This document shows positions 34,061 to 45,102 of a DNA stretch of 64,000 nucleotides, piece by piece. Below the pieces are notes generated by a model. That model was not told the DNA's origin. It searched no databases and saw only the letters and a program-made list of their open reading frames with translations. Position 1 is the first letter of the stretch. Every line of letters starts with the position of its first letter. The DNA comes from Streptomyces marokkonensis (GTDB lineage: Bacteria > Actinomycetota > Actinomycetes > Streptomycetales > Streptomycetaceae). Location of the stretch: the NCBI RefSeq assembly GCF_008312835.1, contig NZ_VSKS01000003.1:62001-126000 (forward strand). Reading direction: 5' to 3'. The position numbers and the translations under genes were made by a program.

Positions 34061-34501
34061 ATGGCGAGCAATGTCAGCGGTACGCGCCACCACCGTGCCG
34101 GGTGGGAGGCGGAGAGCCCTTGGGCGACGAGCTGGACGGCCGCCGCGGCGGTCCTGATGACCTTCGGCGGCATCATGGCGGTCCTGCAGGGCATCGCCGC
34201 CATCGCCAAGGACGACGTGTTCGTCACCACTCAGAACTTCACCTACGAGTTCAGCCTGACCGGCTGGGGCTGGGTGCACCTGATCCTCGGCGCACTGATC
34301 ACCGCCACCGGTCTGGCCCTGTTCACCGGCGCGACCTGGGCCCGTGTGGTGGGCATCGCGCTGGCCGGGCTCAGCATGATCGCCAACTTCCTGTGGCTGC
34401 CCTACCAGCCGGTGTGGTCGATCGTCCTCATCGTCATCGCCGGCTTCATCATCTGGGCCCTGTGCGCACCGCGCCGCGAGAGCCGCGAGTCCCGCGCGTA
34501 G
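34061..34501 (+). CDS. DUF7144-type four-helix membrane protein
   Basis: 146 residues. Four hydrophobic segments are seen (AAAAVLMTFGGIMAVLQGIAAI, WVHLILGALITATGLALF, ARVVGIALAGLSMIANFLWLP, SIVLIVIAGFIIWALC), with an aromatic, charged loop between the first two (VTTQNFTYEFSLTGWGW). The family is common in Streptomyces and without known function. It is immediately upstream of an ion channel gene whose frame overlaps its 3' end. Confidence 0.82.
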   Translation: MASNVSGTRHHRAGWEAESPWATSWTAAAAVLMTFGGIMAVLQGIAAIAKDDVFVTTQNFTYEFSLTGWGWVHLILGALITATGLALFTGATWARVVGIALAGLSMIANFLWLPYQPVWSIVLIVIAGFIIWALCAPRRESRESRA

Positions 34502-35028
34502 AGCGCGCGTCCGGGACCTGGAGCACCCTGTGGCCCCTGCTGGCGCAGGCGGCGGGGGTGGCGGTGATGGTCACCGCCTACTTCCTGCTGCCGCTGGACG
34601 GACTGGGCCCGCGTCGCCCGGTGCTGAGCTGGGTCCTCCTCGGCATGGCGCTGGGGCTGATCGCCGTCCTGCTGCTGAGGCAGGTCGTCCGGGTGCTGCT
34701 GTCCGTCCCGGGAGCCCGTCCGGGGCTGGTCATCCCGCCGCTGATGAGCCTGTCCATCCTGGTCTTCGCCTCCGCCTACCAGGCCCTGGCCCAGGACCCC
34801 GGACAGCTCGACGGCATCACCACCCGCCTGGACGCCCTCTACTTCACGCTCGTCACCCTCGCCACCATCGGCTACGGCGACATCACCCCCCACGGCCAGG
34901 CGGCCCGGCTCGTGGCCATCCTGCAGATCCTCTACAGCTTCGTCTTCCTCACCGCGGCGGCCACCGCCCTGACCCAGTCGTTCCGTGCGACGCTCCGTCG
35001 CCGCGACGCCCCCCGCCGGCCGCGCTGA
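34462..35028 (+). CDS. Two-helix potassium channel family protein
   Basis: The selectivity filter TLVTLATIGYGDITPHG is flanked by a pore helix (ALYFTLVTLAT) and an inner helix (LVAILQILYSFVFLTAAATALT), as in Ion_trans_2/KcsA-type channels. Two more N-terminal hydrophobic segments (AVMVTAYFLLPL, VLLGMALGLIAVLLL) precede the pore unit. The start is uncertain. GTG 34462 is the nearest in-frame start upstream and would overlap the previous gene by 40 bp; internal GTG/ATG codons at 34563-34566 follow GGGGGTGG and would give about 154 residues. It would conduct K+ across the membrane. Confidence 0.82.
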   Translation: MRTAPREPRVPRVERASGTWSTLWPLLAQAAGVAVMVTAYFLLPLDGLGPRRPVLSWVLLGMALGLIAVLLLRQVVRVLLSVPGARPGLVIPPLMSLSILVFASAYQALAQDPGQLDGITTRLDALYFTLVTLATIGYGDITPHGQAARLVAILQILYSFVFLTAAATALTQSFRATLRRRDAPRRPR

Positions 35029-35049
35029 CCCTCCCACGTCGCGCACCCA

Positions 35050-35065
35050 TGTGACTCACGTCACA
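35050..35065. promoter_or_regulatory. Crp-type binding site
   Basis: TGTGACTCACGTCACA is a perfect TGTGA-N6-TCACA palindrome and also fits the Streptomyces Crp pattern GTG-N6-GNCAC. It lies 109 bp upstream of the FAD oxidoreductase ATG and 22 bp after the channel gene stop. Confidence 0.6.
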
Positions 35066-35173
35066 CTGGAACGGTGGGGATTCGATCCCCGGGCCCCTGG
35101 ACGACGGCCGATCCGCCGGTTCCGTCCACCCGCGGCCATCCGGTACCGCAACCTTCCCGAGGGGTGTCCGCTC

Positions 35174-36571
35174 ATGAGCGGCATGGACGCAACTGCTCTC
35201 GACAGCCTGCGCACGGCCTTGCGAGGACGTGTCGTCACACCACAGGACGCGGACTACGACGAGGCCCGCAGCATCTACAACGCCATGATCGACCGGCGTC
35301 CCGCCGCCATCGCCCGGTGCACGGGCACGGCGGACGTACGGACCACCCTGGCCTTCGCCCAGGAGACGGGGGCCGATCTAGCCGTCCGCGGGGGCGGGCA
35401 CAGCGGGCCTGGCCTGTGCCTGATCGACGGCGGGCTCACGCTGGACCTCTCCCCCATGCGCTGGGCGCGGGTCGACCCGGAGGCCGGCACCGTGCAGGTG
35501 GGCGGGGGCAGTCAGCTGGGCGACATGGACCACGAGACCCACGCCTTCGGGCTCGGGGTACCCGCCGGGATCAACTCGACGACGGGGATCGGCGGTCTCA
35601 CCCTGGGCGGCGGACACGGCCACCTGACCCGCGCGTACGGGCTGACGGTCGACAGCCTGATCGCCGCGGACGTGGTCCTGGCCGACGGCAGCGCCGTCAC
35701 CGTCTCCGAGAAGGAGCACCCGGACCTGCTGTGGGCGCTGCGGGGCGGAGGCGGCAACTTCGGTGTGGTCACGTCGTTCACCTACCGGCTGCACCCGGTG
35801 GACACCGTCGGGGTCGCGGTCACCGTGTGGCCGGTCGACCGCACACCGGAGGTGCTGCGCTGGTACCGGGAGTTCCTGCCCGCCGCGCCGGAGGAGCTCA
35901 GCGGGTTCTTCGCGGTCATGACCGTCCCGCCCGGACCGCCCTTCCCGGAGCCGGTCCAGGGCCGGAAGGTGTGCGCGGTGATCTGGTGCTACACCGGGGA
36001 CCTGGCCGACGGCCGCCTGGAGGACGTGCTGGCCGTGGTCAACGACCCGGCCCCGCCGGCCTTCCACTTCGCCACGCCCATGCCCTACCCGGCCCTGCAG
36101 ACCATGTTCGACGAGCTGGTCCCCAAGGGACTGCAGTGGTACTGGCGCGGCGACTTCTTCGACGGCATCCCCGACGACGCGATCGCGGTCCACGAGCGCT
36201 ACGGCCAGGCGCTCCCCACCGAGCTGTCGACGATGCACCTGTACCCCGTGGACGGAGCGGCCCACCGGGTCGCCCCGGGCGAAACGGCCTGGGCCTACCG
36301 GGACGCGGTGTGGTCCGGCGTCGTCGCCGGCATCGACCCCGACCCGGCCAACGCCGAGCTGGTCCGGCAGTGGTGCGTCGACTACTGGACCGACCTGCAC
36401 CCGCACTCCATGGGCGGCTCGTACGTCAATTTCCTCGGCGAGTCCGAGGGCCCCGAACGCGTCCGCTCCACCTACCGCGACCACTACGACCGCCTGACCG
36501 CGGTCAAGCGCGCCTACGACCCGCACAACTTCTTCCACGCCAACCAGAACATCCCGCCGTCCGCGGCCTGA
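35174..36571 (+). CDS. FAD-binding BBE-type oxidoreductase (VAO/PCMH fold)
   Basis: 465 residues. The FAD domain has DLAVRGGGHSGPGLCLIDGG, where His of GGGHS should bind 8-alpha-FAD covalently. STTGIGGLTLGGGHGHLTRAYG lacks the cysteine needed for a second covalent bond, so mono-covalent FAD is expected. The C-terminal BBE box ends YDPHNFFHANQNIPP. Such enzymes oxidise sugars, alkaloid-like or polyketide substrates. The ATG at 35174 follows GAGGGGT. A Crp-type site upstream suggests control by cAMP-Crp. It ends before a bidirectional terminator. Confidence 0.92.
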   Translation: MSGMDATALDSLRTALRGRVVTPQDADYDEARSIYNAMIDRRPAAIARCTGTADVRTTLAFAQETGADLAVRGGGHSGPGLCLIDGGLTLDLSPMRWARVDPEAGTVQVGGGSQLGDMDHETHAFGLGVPAGINSTTGIGGLTLGGGHGHLTRAYGLTVDSLIAADVVLADGSAVTVSEKEHPDLLWALRGGGGNFGVVTSFTYRLHPVDTVGVAVTVWPVDRTPEVLRWYREFLPAAPEELSGFFAVMTVPPGPPFPEPVQGRKVCAVIWCYTGDLADGRLEDVLAVVNDPAPPAFHFATPMPYPALQTMFDELVPKGLQWYWRGDFFDGIPDDAIAVHERYGQALPTELSTMHLYPVDGAAHRVAPGETAWAYRDAVWSGVVAGIDPDPANAELVRQWCVDYWTDLHPHSMGGSYVNFLGESEGPERVRSTYRDHYDRLTAVKRAYDPHNFFHANQNIPPSAA

Positions 36572-36606
36572 TCCGGGCGCCCGCGAGAACGTCGTCGGCA
36601 CCAACG

Positions 36607-36642
36607 CCGGAGGCCCCGTGGATCACTCCACGGGGCCTCCGG
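36607..36642. terminator. Bidirectional hairpin terminator
   Basis: A perfect 16-base-pair stem (CCGGAGGCCCCGTGGA and its complement) with loop TCAC, between the rightward oxidoreductase gene and the leftward tRNA-Arg. It can serve both. Confidence 0.85.
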
Positions 36643-36649
36643 CCTGCTG

Positions 36650-36722
36650 TGCACTCGGCAGGATTCGAACCTGCAACCTTCTGATCCGTAGTCAGATGCT
36701 CTATCCGTTAAGCTACGAGTGC
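36650..36722 (-). tRNA. tRNA-Arg (anticodon ACG)
   Basis: On the minus strand: acceptor GCACTCG/CGAGTGC with discriminator A, anticodon stem TCTGA/TCAGA with loop CTACGGA giving ACG, and T-arm CAGGTTCGAATCCTG. Length is 73 nt; no CCA is encoded. A34 is the expected substrate of TadA (gene at 14716). Confidence 0.97.
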
Positions 36723-36870
36723 TTGTCTCTTCAGTTTTCTCGCCGCTCCCGGCCCTTTCGGCCCGCTCGCGGCGACAGGAAGAACATTACATGACTGCCG
36801 CCGCCATGTGAAATCCGTTTGGCCCACCCCTTGTGAGCTGCGCAAACGCGGGATCTGGGGGTGACAACGA

Positions 36871-36901
36871 CGAAGCCCCGGCCGCAGGGGCCGGGGCTTC
36901 G
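36871..36901 (-). terminator. Hairpin terminator of the tRNA-Ser(GCU) transcript
   Basis: A 13-base-pair stem CGAAGCCCCGGCC/GGCCGGGGCTTCG around a 5-base loop, 10 bp beyond the 3' end of the leftward tRNA-Ser gene. Confidence 0.82.
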
Positions 36902-36910
36902 TGATGAGGG

Positions 36911-37001
36911 CGGAGGCGGAGGGATTTGAACCCTCGATGGGCTTTAAGACCCAAACCGCATTAGCAGTGCGGCGCCATAGACCGGACTAGGCGACGCCTC
37001 C
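36911..37001 (-). tRNA. tRNA-Ser (anticodon GCU)
   Basis: On the minus strand: acceptor GGAGGCG/CGCCTCC, discriminator G, anticodon stem CCGCA/TGCGG with loop CTGCTAA giving GCT (reads AGC and AGU), and a long variable arm. Length is 91 nt. Confidence 0.97.
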
Positions 37002-37182
37002 ATGCACAGGTCCTCCCGCGCGTGAGCACGAGCGGGTCGGTGCGTGCCGATGATGACACAACCGCGTGGGGTGTCACCAATCGGTCCCCACGGTACTAGG
37101 CGGGGAGGCCGCAGGGCAAAGCCCTTCCCGCGATCACGCCGGCGTGGCGCAACGTCCCGGGCGGTGGCGCGTTGATCAGGTC

Positions 37183-37677
37183 ATGTCTCAGAAACTCGCG
37201 CAGGTCGCGCCGCGCGCCGCCCGCCCCGTGCCGCTCCGGCTGGTCGCCGGTGCCGCCGCCTCCCTCGCCGCCTTCACCTGCCTGTCCGCGGCATCCCCCG
37301 TGGCGTACGCGCAGGAGCCGCCCGGGCGCGGCGACCGGCTCACCGTCACCGTGCGCGGCACGGGCGGCGGAGCGGACAGGACGTACGAAGTGCGCTGCCG
37401 GCCCGGCGGCGGCAGCCATCCCGACCCCGCCGGGGCCTGCGCGGCCGTCGAGCGGAACACGCGGTGGGGTGCGGACCCCTTCGCCCCCGTGCCGCGCGAC
37501 GCCGTCTGCACCATGCAGTACGGCGGGCCGGCCACCGCCCGGGTCACCGGCACGTGGGCCGGCCGCCCCGTCGACGCGACGTACGACCGTACGAACGGGT
37601 GCGCGATCGCCCGCTGGGACCGGCTCGTGCCGCTGCTGCCCGAAGCGCCGCGGCGAGTCGGGGCACGGGGGGCGTAA
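37183..37677 (+). CDS. Streptomyces subtilisin inhibitor (SSI) family protease inhibitor
   Basis: 164 residues. A signal peptide ends near AYAQEP (residue about 45), so the protein is secreted. The mature part has both SSI disulfide pairs: CRPGGGSHPDPAGAC, and VCTMQY with NGCAIARWD. By alignment with SSI (MCPM-VY) the reactive-site P1 residue is Met in VCTM-QY, which would inhibit subtilisin-like enzymes. The usual GxWxG-like segment appears as TGTWAGRPV. ATG 37183 is used; the ribosome site is weak (GATCAGGTC). Confidence 0.88.
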   Translation: MSQKLAQVAPRAARPVPLRLVAGAAASLAAFTCLSAASPVAYAQEPPGRGDRLTVTVRGTGGGADRTYEVRCRPGGGSHPDPAGACAAVERNTRWGADPFAPVPRDAVCTMQYGGPATARVTGTWAGRPVDATYDRTNGCAIARWDRLVPLLPEAPRRVGARGA

Positions 37678-37894
37678 AGGTCCCGCGAAGGTTCGGGCCG
37701 CGTCGGCGCAGGCAGCCACGGGTCCGGGGCGTACCGGGCGTCACACCGTCGTCACTTCCTGATGCGATGTCCGTCCCATCCGGCGTCGCGGGCGCAACCC
37801 CAGCCCTTAGACTCCCTCGCGTGACACGTTGCGGGCGGGTTGGCAAGATGGCCCGAGCGGTCGGCACGTCGCGGTAACAGGGAGGAAGCGTCTC

Positions 37895-40800
37895 GTGAGC
37901 AGCAGGCCATCCCGAGGCGCTGCTCGCCTCGCAGCCATACTGGACGCGCTTCCCGACGCCCTGGTGCTGGTCAACGCCAACGGGACCGTCGTCAACGCCA
38001 ACACCATCGCCCTGGAGGCCTTCGAGACCCCGGGCACCGCCCTGGTGGGGCGGGGGCTGCTGGATCTGCTGCCGCAGTTCGACAGCAAGCTCATCCCGGG
38101 GTCCATGCGGCGGCCCGACCACATCGACCCGCGCGCGCGTACCAAGCCGACGCGGATGATCGCCCGGCGGACCGACGGGAGCGAGTTCCCGGTCGAGGTC
38201 ACCAGTGCGAATCTGGAGACCGGCCAGCAGGCGTACGACACCTACGGCTACACAGGCGACGAACTCCTGATGCTGGTCGTCCGCGACCTCTCCGGCACCG
38301 TCGACACCGAGGCCGAACTCGCGCGTTCGCAGCGGCAGACCGAGATGATCCTGCGGGCCGCCTCCGAGGGCGTCGTCGGCACGGACACCGACGGCAGGGT
38401 CGTCCTGGTCAACCCGGCCGCCGCCCAGATACTGGGCTACCGGGCCGGCGAACTCGGCGGACGCGAACTGCACACCCTGGTCCTGCACTCCCGCGCCGAC
38501 GGCTCCCCCTTCCCGTACGACGAGTCCCCGCTCGCCGACACCCTGCGCTCCGGGCGCAAGCACCGGGTGCGCGGGCAGGTGCTGTACTCCAAGAGCGGCG
38601 ACAAGGTGCCGGTCGACCTGACGACCGCGCCCGTGCGCGACGGCGACCAGCTCGTCGGCGCCGTCATGACGTTCCTCGACCGCCGCCCCTACGACGCGCT
38701 GGCCAAGGAGAAGGAGGCGGCCGAGGCGGAGCACGCCGAGGAGCTGGAACGGCTCGCGGAGGAGCACGGCTCCGAACTGACCGCCCTGCGCCAGGGCCAC
38801 GTCACCGAGCTGGAGCAGCTGAGCGAGCGGCACGCGGAGGAACTCGCCGCCCACGAGGAGCGGTACGCCGCGCTCGGCGAGCGCGAGAAGGACCGCTACG
38901 AGGCCCTCGCCGCCCGGCACGAGCAACTGCTCACCCTGCTCGGGCAGTCCCTGCGGGGCCCGCTGGACGAACTGCGCCGCGAGCTGTCCGCGCTGGCCGC
39001 CGACGACGCCGGACAGCTGTGGCCCGAGGCCAACCAGGTGCTCCACCACCTGTCGGCCGGCTACGCCCGCATCACCACCCTCATCGACAACGTCCTCGGC
39101 TACCAGCGGCTCGACGCCGGGGCCGAGCAGGTGGCCCGTACGAAGGTGATGCTGGACGCCGTCGTCGCCGCCGGGGTCGACGGCGCCGTGGAGCTGATCG
39201 GCCCCGGGCGGGTGCAGTTCGCCGTGCACGCGCCGCCCATCGAGGCGGAGGTCGACCCGCGGCTGCTCGCGACCGCGCTCGCCCACCTGGTCGCGGACGT
39301 CGCGGGTGTCGACGCGACCGGCAACACGCCGCTGTCGGCGGGCGGTTACCTGGACAACACCGTGGTGGTCGCGGCGGCGCAGCGCGGTGAGGTCGTACGC
39401 ATCGAGGTGCGCGGACCGTACAGCGGCGGGGACCCGGTGCACGAGCCGATCGTGCGCGGGATCGTCCGGGCGCACGGTGGCGTGCTGCAGACGCACGAGG
39501 TGCCGGGGATGAGCGGGAGCGCGTTCGTCCTCGAGGTGCCGATCGGGGGCGGGGCGGGGGCCGTGGCGGCCACCGCCGCGCCGGCCCCGGCCGAGGAGCC
39601 CGCTCCCGCCGAGCCGGCCACCGGTGGCGGTAGGCGGCGCGCGCGGCGCTCCTCCGTGGACGCCTTCCTGGACGGCGAGGTGCCGGACGCGCCCGACGGG
39701 GCCGGCGCCGAGGCCGCGCCCACCGGCCGGCGCAGGCGCCGGGCGGCCGCCGCCGAGCCCGCCCGGGCACAGCTTCCGGCCCAGGCGTCCGGCGAGGACG
39801 CGGCGGTCTCCGGCGGCACCGGACGCCGGCGCGGCCGGCCGGCCGAGGACGCGCCGGTCGGCGCCGAGCTCGAGCTCTCCGGTACCGGGGTCTCCGAGGG
39901 GGCCGTCGTCACCGCCGCCGAGCATGCGGCGGGGGCCGCCGCGTCGAACACGGGGCTGGGCGGGACCGTACCGCCGCAGGGGGTGCCCGCGCCCTCCGGC
40001 CGGCGCGCCCGGCGCGCGTCCGGCGAGCAGCACGCGCTGCCGCCGGCGCTGCCCGCGCCGGCCAGCGGCGGGAACGGCTCCGCCGAGGTGGCCGTGCACG
40101 TACCGGCCCAGGCATCGGGGCAGCCGCAGGAGCAGCCGACGGGACGCCGGCGGCGTGCGCTGGCCGCCGCGACCGAGCGGGCGGCGGCACAGGAGGCCGC
40201 GCCGCGCACGGTGTTCGCGCTGCCGCCGGCCGAGGCGGACCAGGGGGAGCAGACCGGACAGGCCGAAGTCGTCGGCCGGGCCCCGCAGTCGGGCGTGGCG
40301 GACGGGTCCGCCGTGCCCGGTGACGTTCCGGCCGACGCCGGACGCCATGACGCCGTACCGCACGACCAGGCCGACGACCACACCCCGCCGCAGCCCCATC
40401 CCACCAGCGCCCCGACGGGCCGCCGACGGCGAGCGACCGCCCCGGCGGCTCCGGGCGGTCAGGCAGCGGCGGCGGCAGCCGCCGGGCAGGCGCCGAGGGC
40501 TCCGGAGCAGTGGGGAGCAGTGCCCGCGCAGGGGGTGCCCGTCCCGGCCCACGGGGCACCGCAGGCTGCCCCCGTCCCGCAGCAGGGGGCCCATGGGGCA
40601 GCCGCGGCGCCACAGGGTGCCCCCGTCCCGCCGCACGGGGCGCCCGCAGCTCCGCAAGGCGCCCCCGTCCCGCAACAGAGTGCGCCCGTCCAGCCGCACG
40701 GGGCAGCCGCGGCGCCACAGGGTGCTCCCGTCCAGCCGCACGGGGCAGCCGCGGCGCCACAGGGTGCTCCCGTCCCGCCGCAAGGCGCCCCCGCCCAGCA

Positions 40801-42394
40801 GCAGGGCGCGCCCGTCCCTGCCCACGGGGCGCCCGCGGCACCACAGGGTGCCCCCGTTCCGCCGCACGGGGCGCCCGTGCCCGGTCAGGTCGACCAGGGG
40901 CAGGGCGCACCGGGGGCCGTCGCCGTGCCGGTGACGCGGGACCCGGCTCCCGGGTCCGGGGCGCAGGGGCCGGAACAGGCGCAGCGTCCTGCCGCCCAGC
41001 CGCTCCCCGCCGAGGCCGCCCCCGGACCGGGCACCCCGGCCCCGCAGCCGTGGCCCGCCGCCGGTGACGGCACCGGCGCCGGTACGCCCGTACCGCAGGC
41101 CCCGAACCCGCCCCAGCCGACGCCCGCCGCCGGCACCCCGCTGCCCCCCGAGGGCGCACCGGCACCGGCGCGGCGAGCCGCTCAGCCGCTGCCCGCGGAG
41201 GCGGAGGCGCCGGTGGACCCGAACTCGACGCAGGGGCGGGCGATCAGCGTGCGGACGCTGGGGCAGGGCGTGCCGTTCAACCGGCAGGCCGCTCAGGTGC
41301 AGCAGCCGCTGCCGTCGGCCACGCCTCCGCCGCAGCAGCCGGGCGGGTCCGGGCGCCGCCGCAAGCTCGGTACGCGTCCCGACCCGGCCGCGGGCAACGA
41401 GCAGAACGGTCGCCCGCACCCGGCGGCCGAGCCCGCCGCCGCGCAGGCACCGGCACCGGCGCCCGCACAGGCACCCGCCGCCGCGCAGGCACAGCCCCAG
41501 CACTCGCTCGCCGGCCAGTCCCGGCTCGCCCCCGGTACCGAGGGCACCGGGCGTTCGTACGCCATAGGGGCGCCCGACGCGGACGCCGCCGAGGGACCCG
41601 AGCCGCTGGACGGCCCGGGCGGGGCCGTGGAGGTGGCGGACACCCCGCGTCCGCAGCCGATGGACGACGAACTGCCGCCGGAGCCGCTGGACAACCCGCG
41701 CCGGCTGCTGGTGTGGCCCGCGCCGGACGTCTCGACGCAGCAGGCGCTGAGCGACCGCGGCTACCGGCCGGTGATCGTGCACTCGCGCGAGGAGGTCGAC
41801 GCGCAGATCGCGGCCTTCCCCGCCGCGCTGTTCGTGGACCCGCTGACCGGGCCGATCACCCGTACGGCGCTCCAGTCGCTGCGGCAGGCGGCGGTGGCGG
41901 CCGAGGTGCCGGTGCTGGTCACGGCCGGGCTCGGACAGGCCTCGCGCGATGCCGCGTACGGCGCCGATCCCGCGGTACTGCTGAAGGCGCTCGCGCCGCG
42001 CGACAGCGAACAGCACCCTCCGCGCGTGCTGCTGATCGAGGAGCACGCGGAGATCGCGCTGGCGCTGACCGGGACGCTGGAGCGGCGCGGGATGCAGGTC
42101 GCGCGGGCCGCGAGCGACGCCGACGCGGTGGCGCTGGCGGGGCAGTTCCGCCCGAACCTCGTGGTGATGGACCTGATGCAGGTGCACCGCCGGCAGGCCG
42201 GGATCATCGACTGGCTGCGGGCGAACGGGCAGCTCGACCGCACCCCGCTGGTCGTCTACACGGCCGCCGTCGACCAGGCGGACCTGCCGCGGCTGGCCTC
42301 GGGCGAGACGGTGCTGTTCCTCGCCGAGCGGTCCACGAGCACCGAGGTGCAGGACCGGATCGTCGACCTGCTCTCGCGGATCGGGACGAACTGA
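37895..42394 (+). CDS. Giant PAS-PAS pseudo-histidine-kinase with repeat linker and C-terminal receiver-like domains
   Basis: 1,499 residues; GTG 37895 follows GGAGGAAGCG. PAS1 is at about 10-130 and PAS2 at about 145-262, then a charged coiled coil (270-345). Next is a DHp-like helix where the H box is replaced by [18 protein letters not shown], with no phospho-acceptor His. An ATPase-like domain (about 410-550) keeps the C-terminal pattern GIVRAHGGV...[10 protein letters not shown] but lacks the N box Asn and the DxGxG motif. A Pro/Ala/Gln-rich linker of about 700 residues carries RRRRA islands and GAPVP repeats. Two receiver-like domains follow, the second with Asp1426 in VVMDLM. No TM helix is seen, so it is cytoplasmic. 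It is probably a scaffold or signal integrator rather than a kinase. Confidence 0.88.
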   Translation: MSSRPSRGAARLAAILDALPDALVLVNANGTVVNANTIALEAFETPGTALVGRGLLDLLPQFDSKLIPGSMRRPDHIDPRARTKPTRMIARRTDGSEFPVEVTSANLETGQQAYDTYGYTGDELLMLVVRDLSGTVDTEAELARSQRQTEMILRAASEGVVGTDTDGRVVLVNPAAAQILGYRAGELGGRELHTLVLHSRADGSPFPYDESPLADTLRSGRKHRVRGQVLYSKSGDKVPVDLTTAPVRDGDQLVGAVMTFLDRRPYDALAKEKEAAEAEHAEELERLAEEHGSELTALRQGHVTELEQLSERHAEELAAHEERYAALGEREKDRYEALAARHEQLLTLLGQSLRGPLDELRRELSALAADDAGQLWPEANQVLHHLSAGYARITTLIDNVLGYQRLDAGAEQVARTKVMLDAVVAAGVDGAVELIGPGRVQFAVHAPPIEAEVDPRLLATALAHLVADVAGVDATGNTPLSAGGYLDNTVVVAAAQRGEVVRIEVRGPYSGGDPVHEPIVRGIVRAHGGVLQTHEVPGMSGSAFVLEVPIGGGAGAVAATAAPAPAEEPAPAEPATGGGRRRARRSSVDAFLDGEVPDAPDGAGAEAAPTGRRRRRAAAAEPARAQLPAQASGEDAAVSGGTGRRRGRPAEDAPVGAELELSGTGVSEGAVVTAAEHAAGAAASNTGLGGTVPPQGVPAPSGRRARRASGEQHALPPALPAPASGGNGSAEVAVHVPAQASGQPQEQPTGRRRRALAAATERAAAQEAAPRTVFALPPAEADQGEQTGQAEVVGRAPQSGVADGSAVPGDVPADAGRHDAVPHDQADDHTPPQPHPTSAPTGRRRRATAPAAPGGQAAAAAAAGQAPRAPEQWGAVPAQGVPVPAHGAPQAAPVPQQGAHGAAAAPQGAPVPPHGAPAAPQGAPVPQQSAPVQPHGAAAAPQGAPVQPHGAAAAPQGAPVPPQGAPAQQQGAPVPAHGAPAAPQGAPVPPHGAPVPGQVDQGQGAPGAVAVPVTRDPAPGSGAQGPEQAQRPAAQPLPAEAAPGPGTPAPQPWPAAGDGTGAGTPVPQAPNPPQPTPAAGTPLPPEGAPAPARRAAQPLPAEAEAPVDPNSTQGRAISVRTLGQGVPFNRQAAQVQQPLPSATPPPQQPGGSGRRRKLGTRPDPAAGNEQNGRPHPAAEPAAAQAPAPAPAQAPAAAQAQPQHSLAGQSRLAPGTEGTGRSYAIGAPDADAAEGPEPLDGPGGAVEVADTPRPQPMDDELPPEPLDNPRRLLVWPAPDVSTQQALSDRGYRPVIVHSREEVDAQIAAFPAALFVDPLTGPITRTALQSLRQAAVAAEVPVLVTAGLGQASRDAAYGADPAVLLKALAPRDSEQHPPRVLLIEEHAEIALALTGTLERRGMQVARAASDADAVALAGQFRPNLVVMDLMQVHRRQAGIIDWLRANGQLDRTPLVVYTAAVDQADLPRLASGETVLFLAERSTSTEVQDRIVDLLSRIGTN
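40691..40774. repeat. Two exact 42-bp tandem repeats inside the linker of the giant PAS protein
   Basis: 40691-40732 and 40733-40774 are identical and encode [14 protein letters not shown] twice. Looser copies of the same GAPV(P/Q)-x-x-G unit extend over about 40550-40890. Confidence 0.92.
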
Positions 42395-42426
42395 CGGGTG
42401 ACCGCGCCGCCGGCGGACGAACGACG

Positions 42427-42472
42427 CGCGCCGGGCGGTCAGCGGGGAATTTCCCGCTGACCGCCCGGCGCG
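42427..42472. terminator. Bidirectional terminator between convergent genes
   Basis: A perfect 20-base-pair stem (CGCGCCGGGCGGTCAGCGGG and its complement) with a 6-base loop GAATTT, 33 bp after the PAS protein and 16 bp before the stop of the leftward acyl-CoA synthetase. Confidence 0.88.
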
Positions 42473-42487
42473 TTCTCCGTCCGTGCG

Positions 42488-44143
<1,656 letters not shown>

Positions 44144-44268
44144 GGCGTCCTCCTGAGGCGACATCGCCTACGCGTCGGTACGGGTTGCGCTGATTCTGCG
44201 CACATACCGCGTGGTATGTCACTAGGGGAGCGGATGATCGATCACGCCCCACCGGAGGACTTTTTCCG

Positions 44269-44829
44269 TCAGCTTCGAACAAGTCCCAGCTCAGCGTCGT
44301 CGCGGAGCTTGCTGAGAGCCCTCGATACGGCGGACTTGACCGTACCGACCGATACGCCGAGCACCTCGGCGGTCTGGACCTCGCTGAGGTCCTCGTAGTA
44401 CCGCAGCACGACCATCGCCCGCTGCCGCGCGGGCAGCCGCATAATCGCCCGCCACATCGCGTCGCGCAGCGCCTGCTGCTCGGCGGGGTCGTCGCCGCCT
44501 GGCACCGGATCGGGCTCGGGCAGCTCGTCACAGGCGAACTCGTCGACCTTGCGCTTGCGCCACTGCGACGTGCGTGTGTTGAGCAGTGCCCTGCGCACGT
44601 AACCGTCCAGCGCGCGGTGGTCCTCGATGCGCTCCCAGGCGACGTACGTCTTGGCGAGCGCGGTCTGCAGCAGGTCCTCCGCGTCGCTCGGGTTCCCGGT
44701 CAGCGACCGGGCGGTACGCAGGAGCACCGGCTGGCGGGCCCGCATGTACGACGAGAACGACGGGTACGGGAGGAACTGCGTCGGTGGAGCAGCGGCGTCC
44801 GAAGCGCTGGTGCAGACGGGTGTGGTCAT
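44269..44829 (-). CDS. SigE-family (ECF) RNA polymerase sigma factor
   Basis: 186 residues. Region 2 contains VLLRTARSLTGNPSDAEDLLQTALAKTYVAW and region 4 contains LPARQRAMVVLRYYEDLSEVQTAEVLGVSVGTVKSAVSRAL, cited here by its HTH VGTVKSAVSRALSKLR. It belongs to the actinobacterial SigE-family ECF group (TIGR02983-like). No adjacent anti-sigma or membrane zinc-finger gene is seen. ATG 44829 (MTTPVCTSASDAA) is the only sensible start. Confidence 0.92.
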   Translation of the reverse strand: MTTPVCTSASDAAAPPTQFLPYPSFSSYMRARQPVLLRTARSLTGNPSDAEDLLQTALAKTYVAWERIEDHRALDGYVRRALLNTRTSQWRKRKVDEFACDELPEPDPVPGGDDPAEQQALRDAMWRAIMRLPARQRAMVVLRYYEDLSEVQTAEVLGVSVGTVKSAVSRALSKLRDDAELGLVRS

Positions 44830-45102
44830 GTCTCCACGCTATGAGCGGGCCCCGTCCGGCGGATCGGCCGCAGGTCCCGAAGCCGGGTCCCCCTCAGGTT
44901 GTAGGGGTGGGGCCGGCCACACCTCCTGAAGGTGGACGAGCGGGTGAGGGGTACTGCGGGTCGCCCCCTGAGGACGGCCGCGCGGCGTGCGGGCCGTCGG
45001 CGGCGAGGCGCCCGGGAACGCCTGCGCGGCGGCGCCGGAGCACCGCCGCGCGGAACGCCTCGCACCCCACGAAGCACACACGCTCCCGTCAGAAGGCCGG
45101 CC

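Noticed and set aside
36650-37001. tRNA genes as integration sites of a mobile element
   Set aside because: No integrase gene and no direct copy of a tRNA 3' end were found nearby; the flanking genes are ordinary.
37544-42187. A leftward open frame of about 1,550 codons
   Set aside because: It lies opposite the giant PAS protein, shows no domain, and has Arg/Gly/Pro-rich shadow composition.
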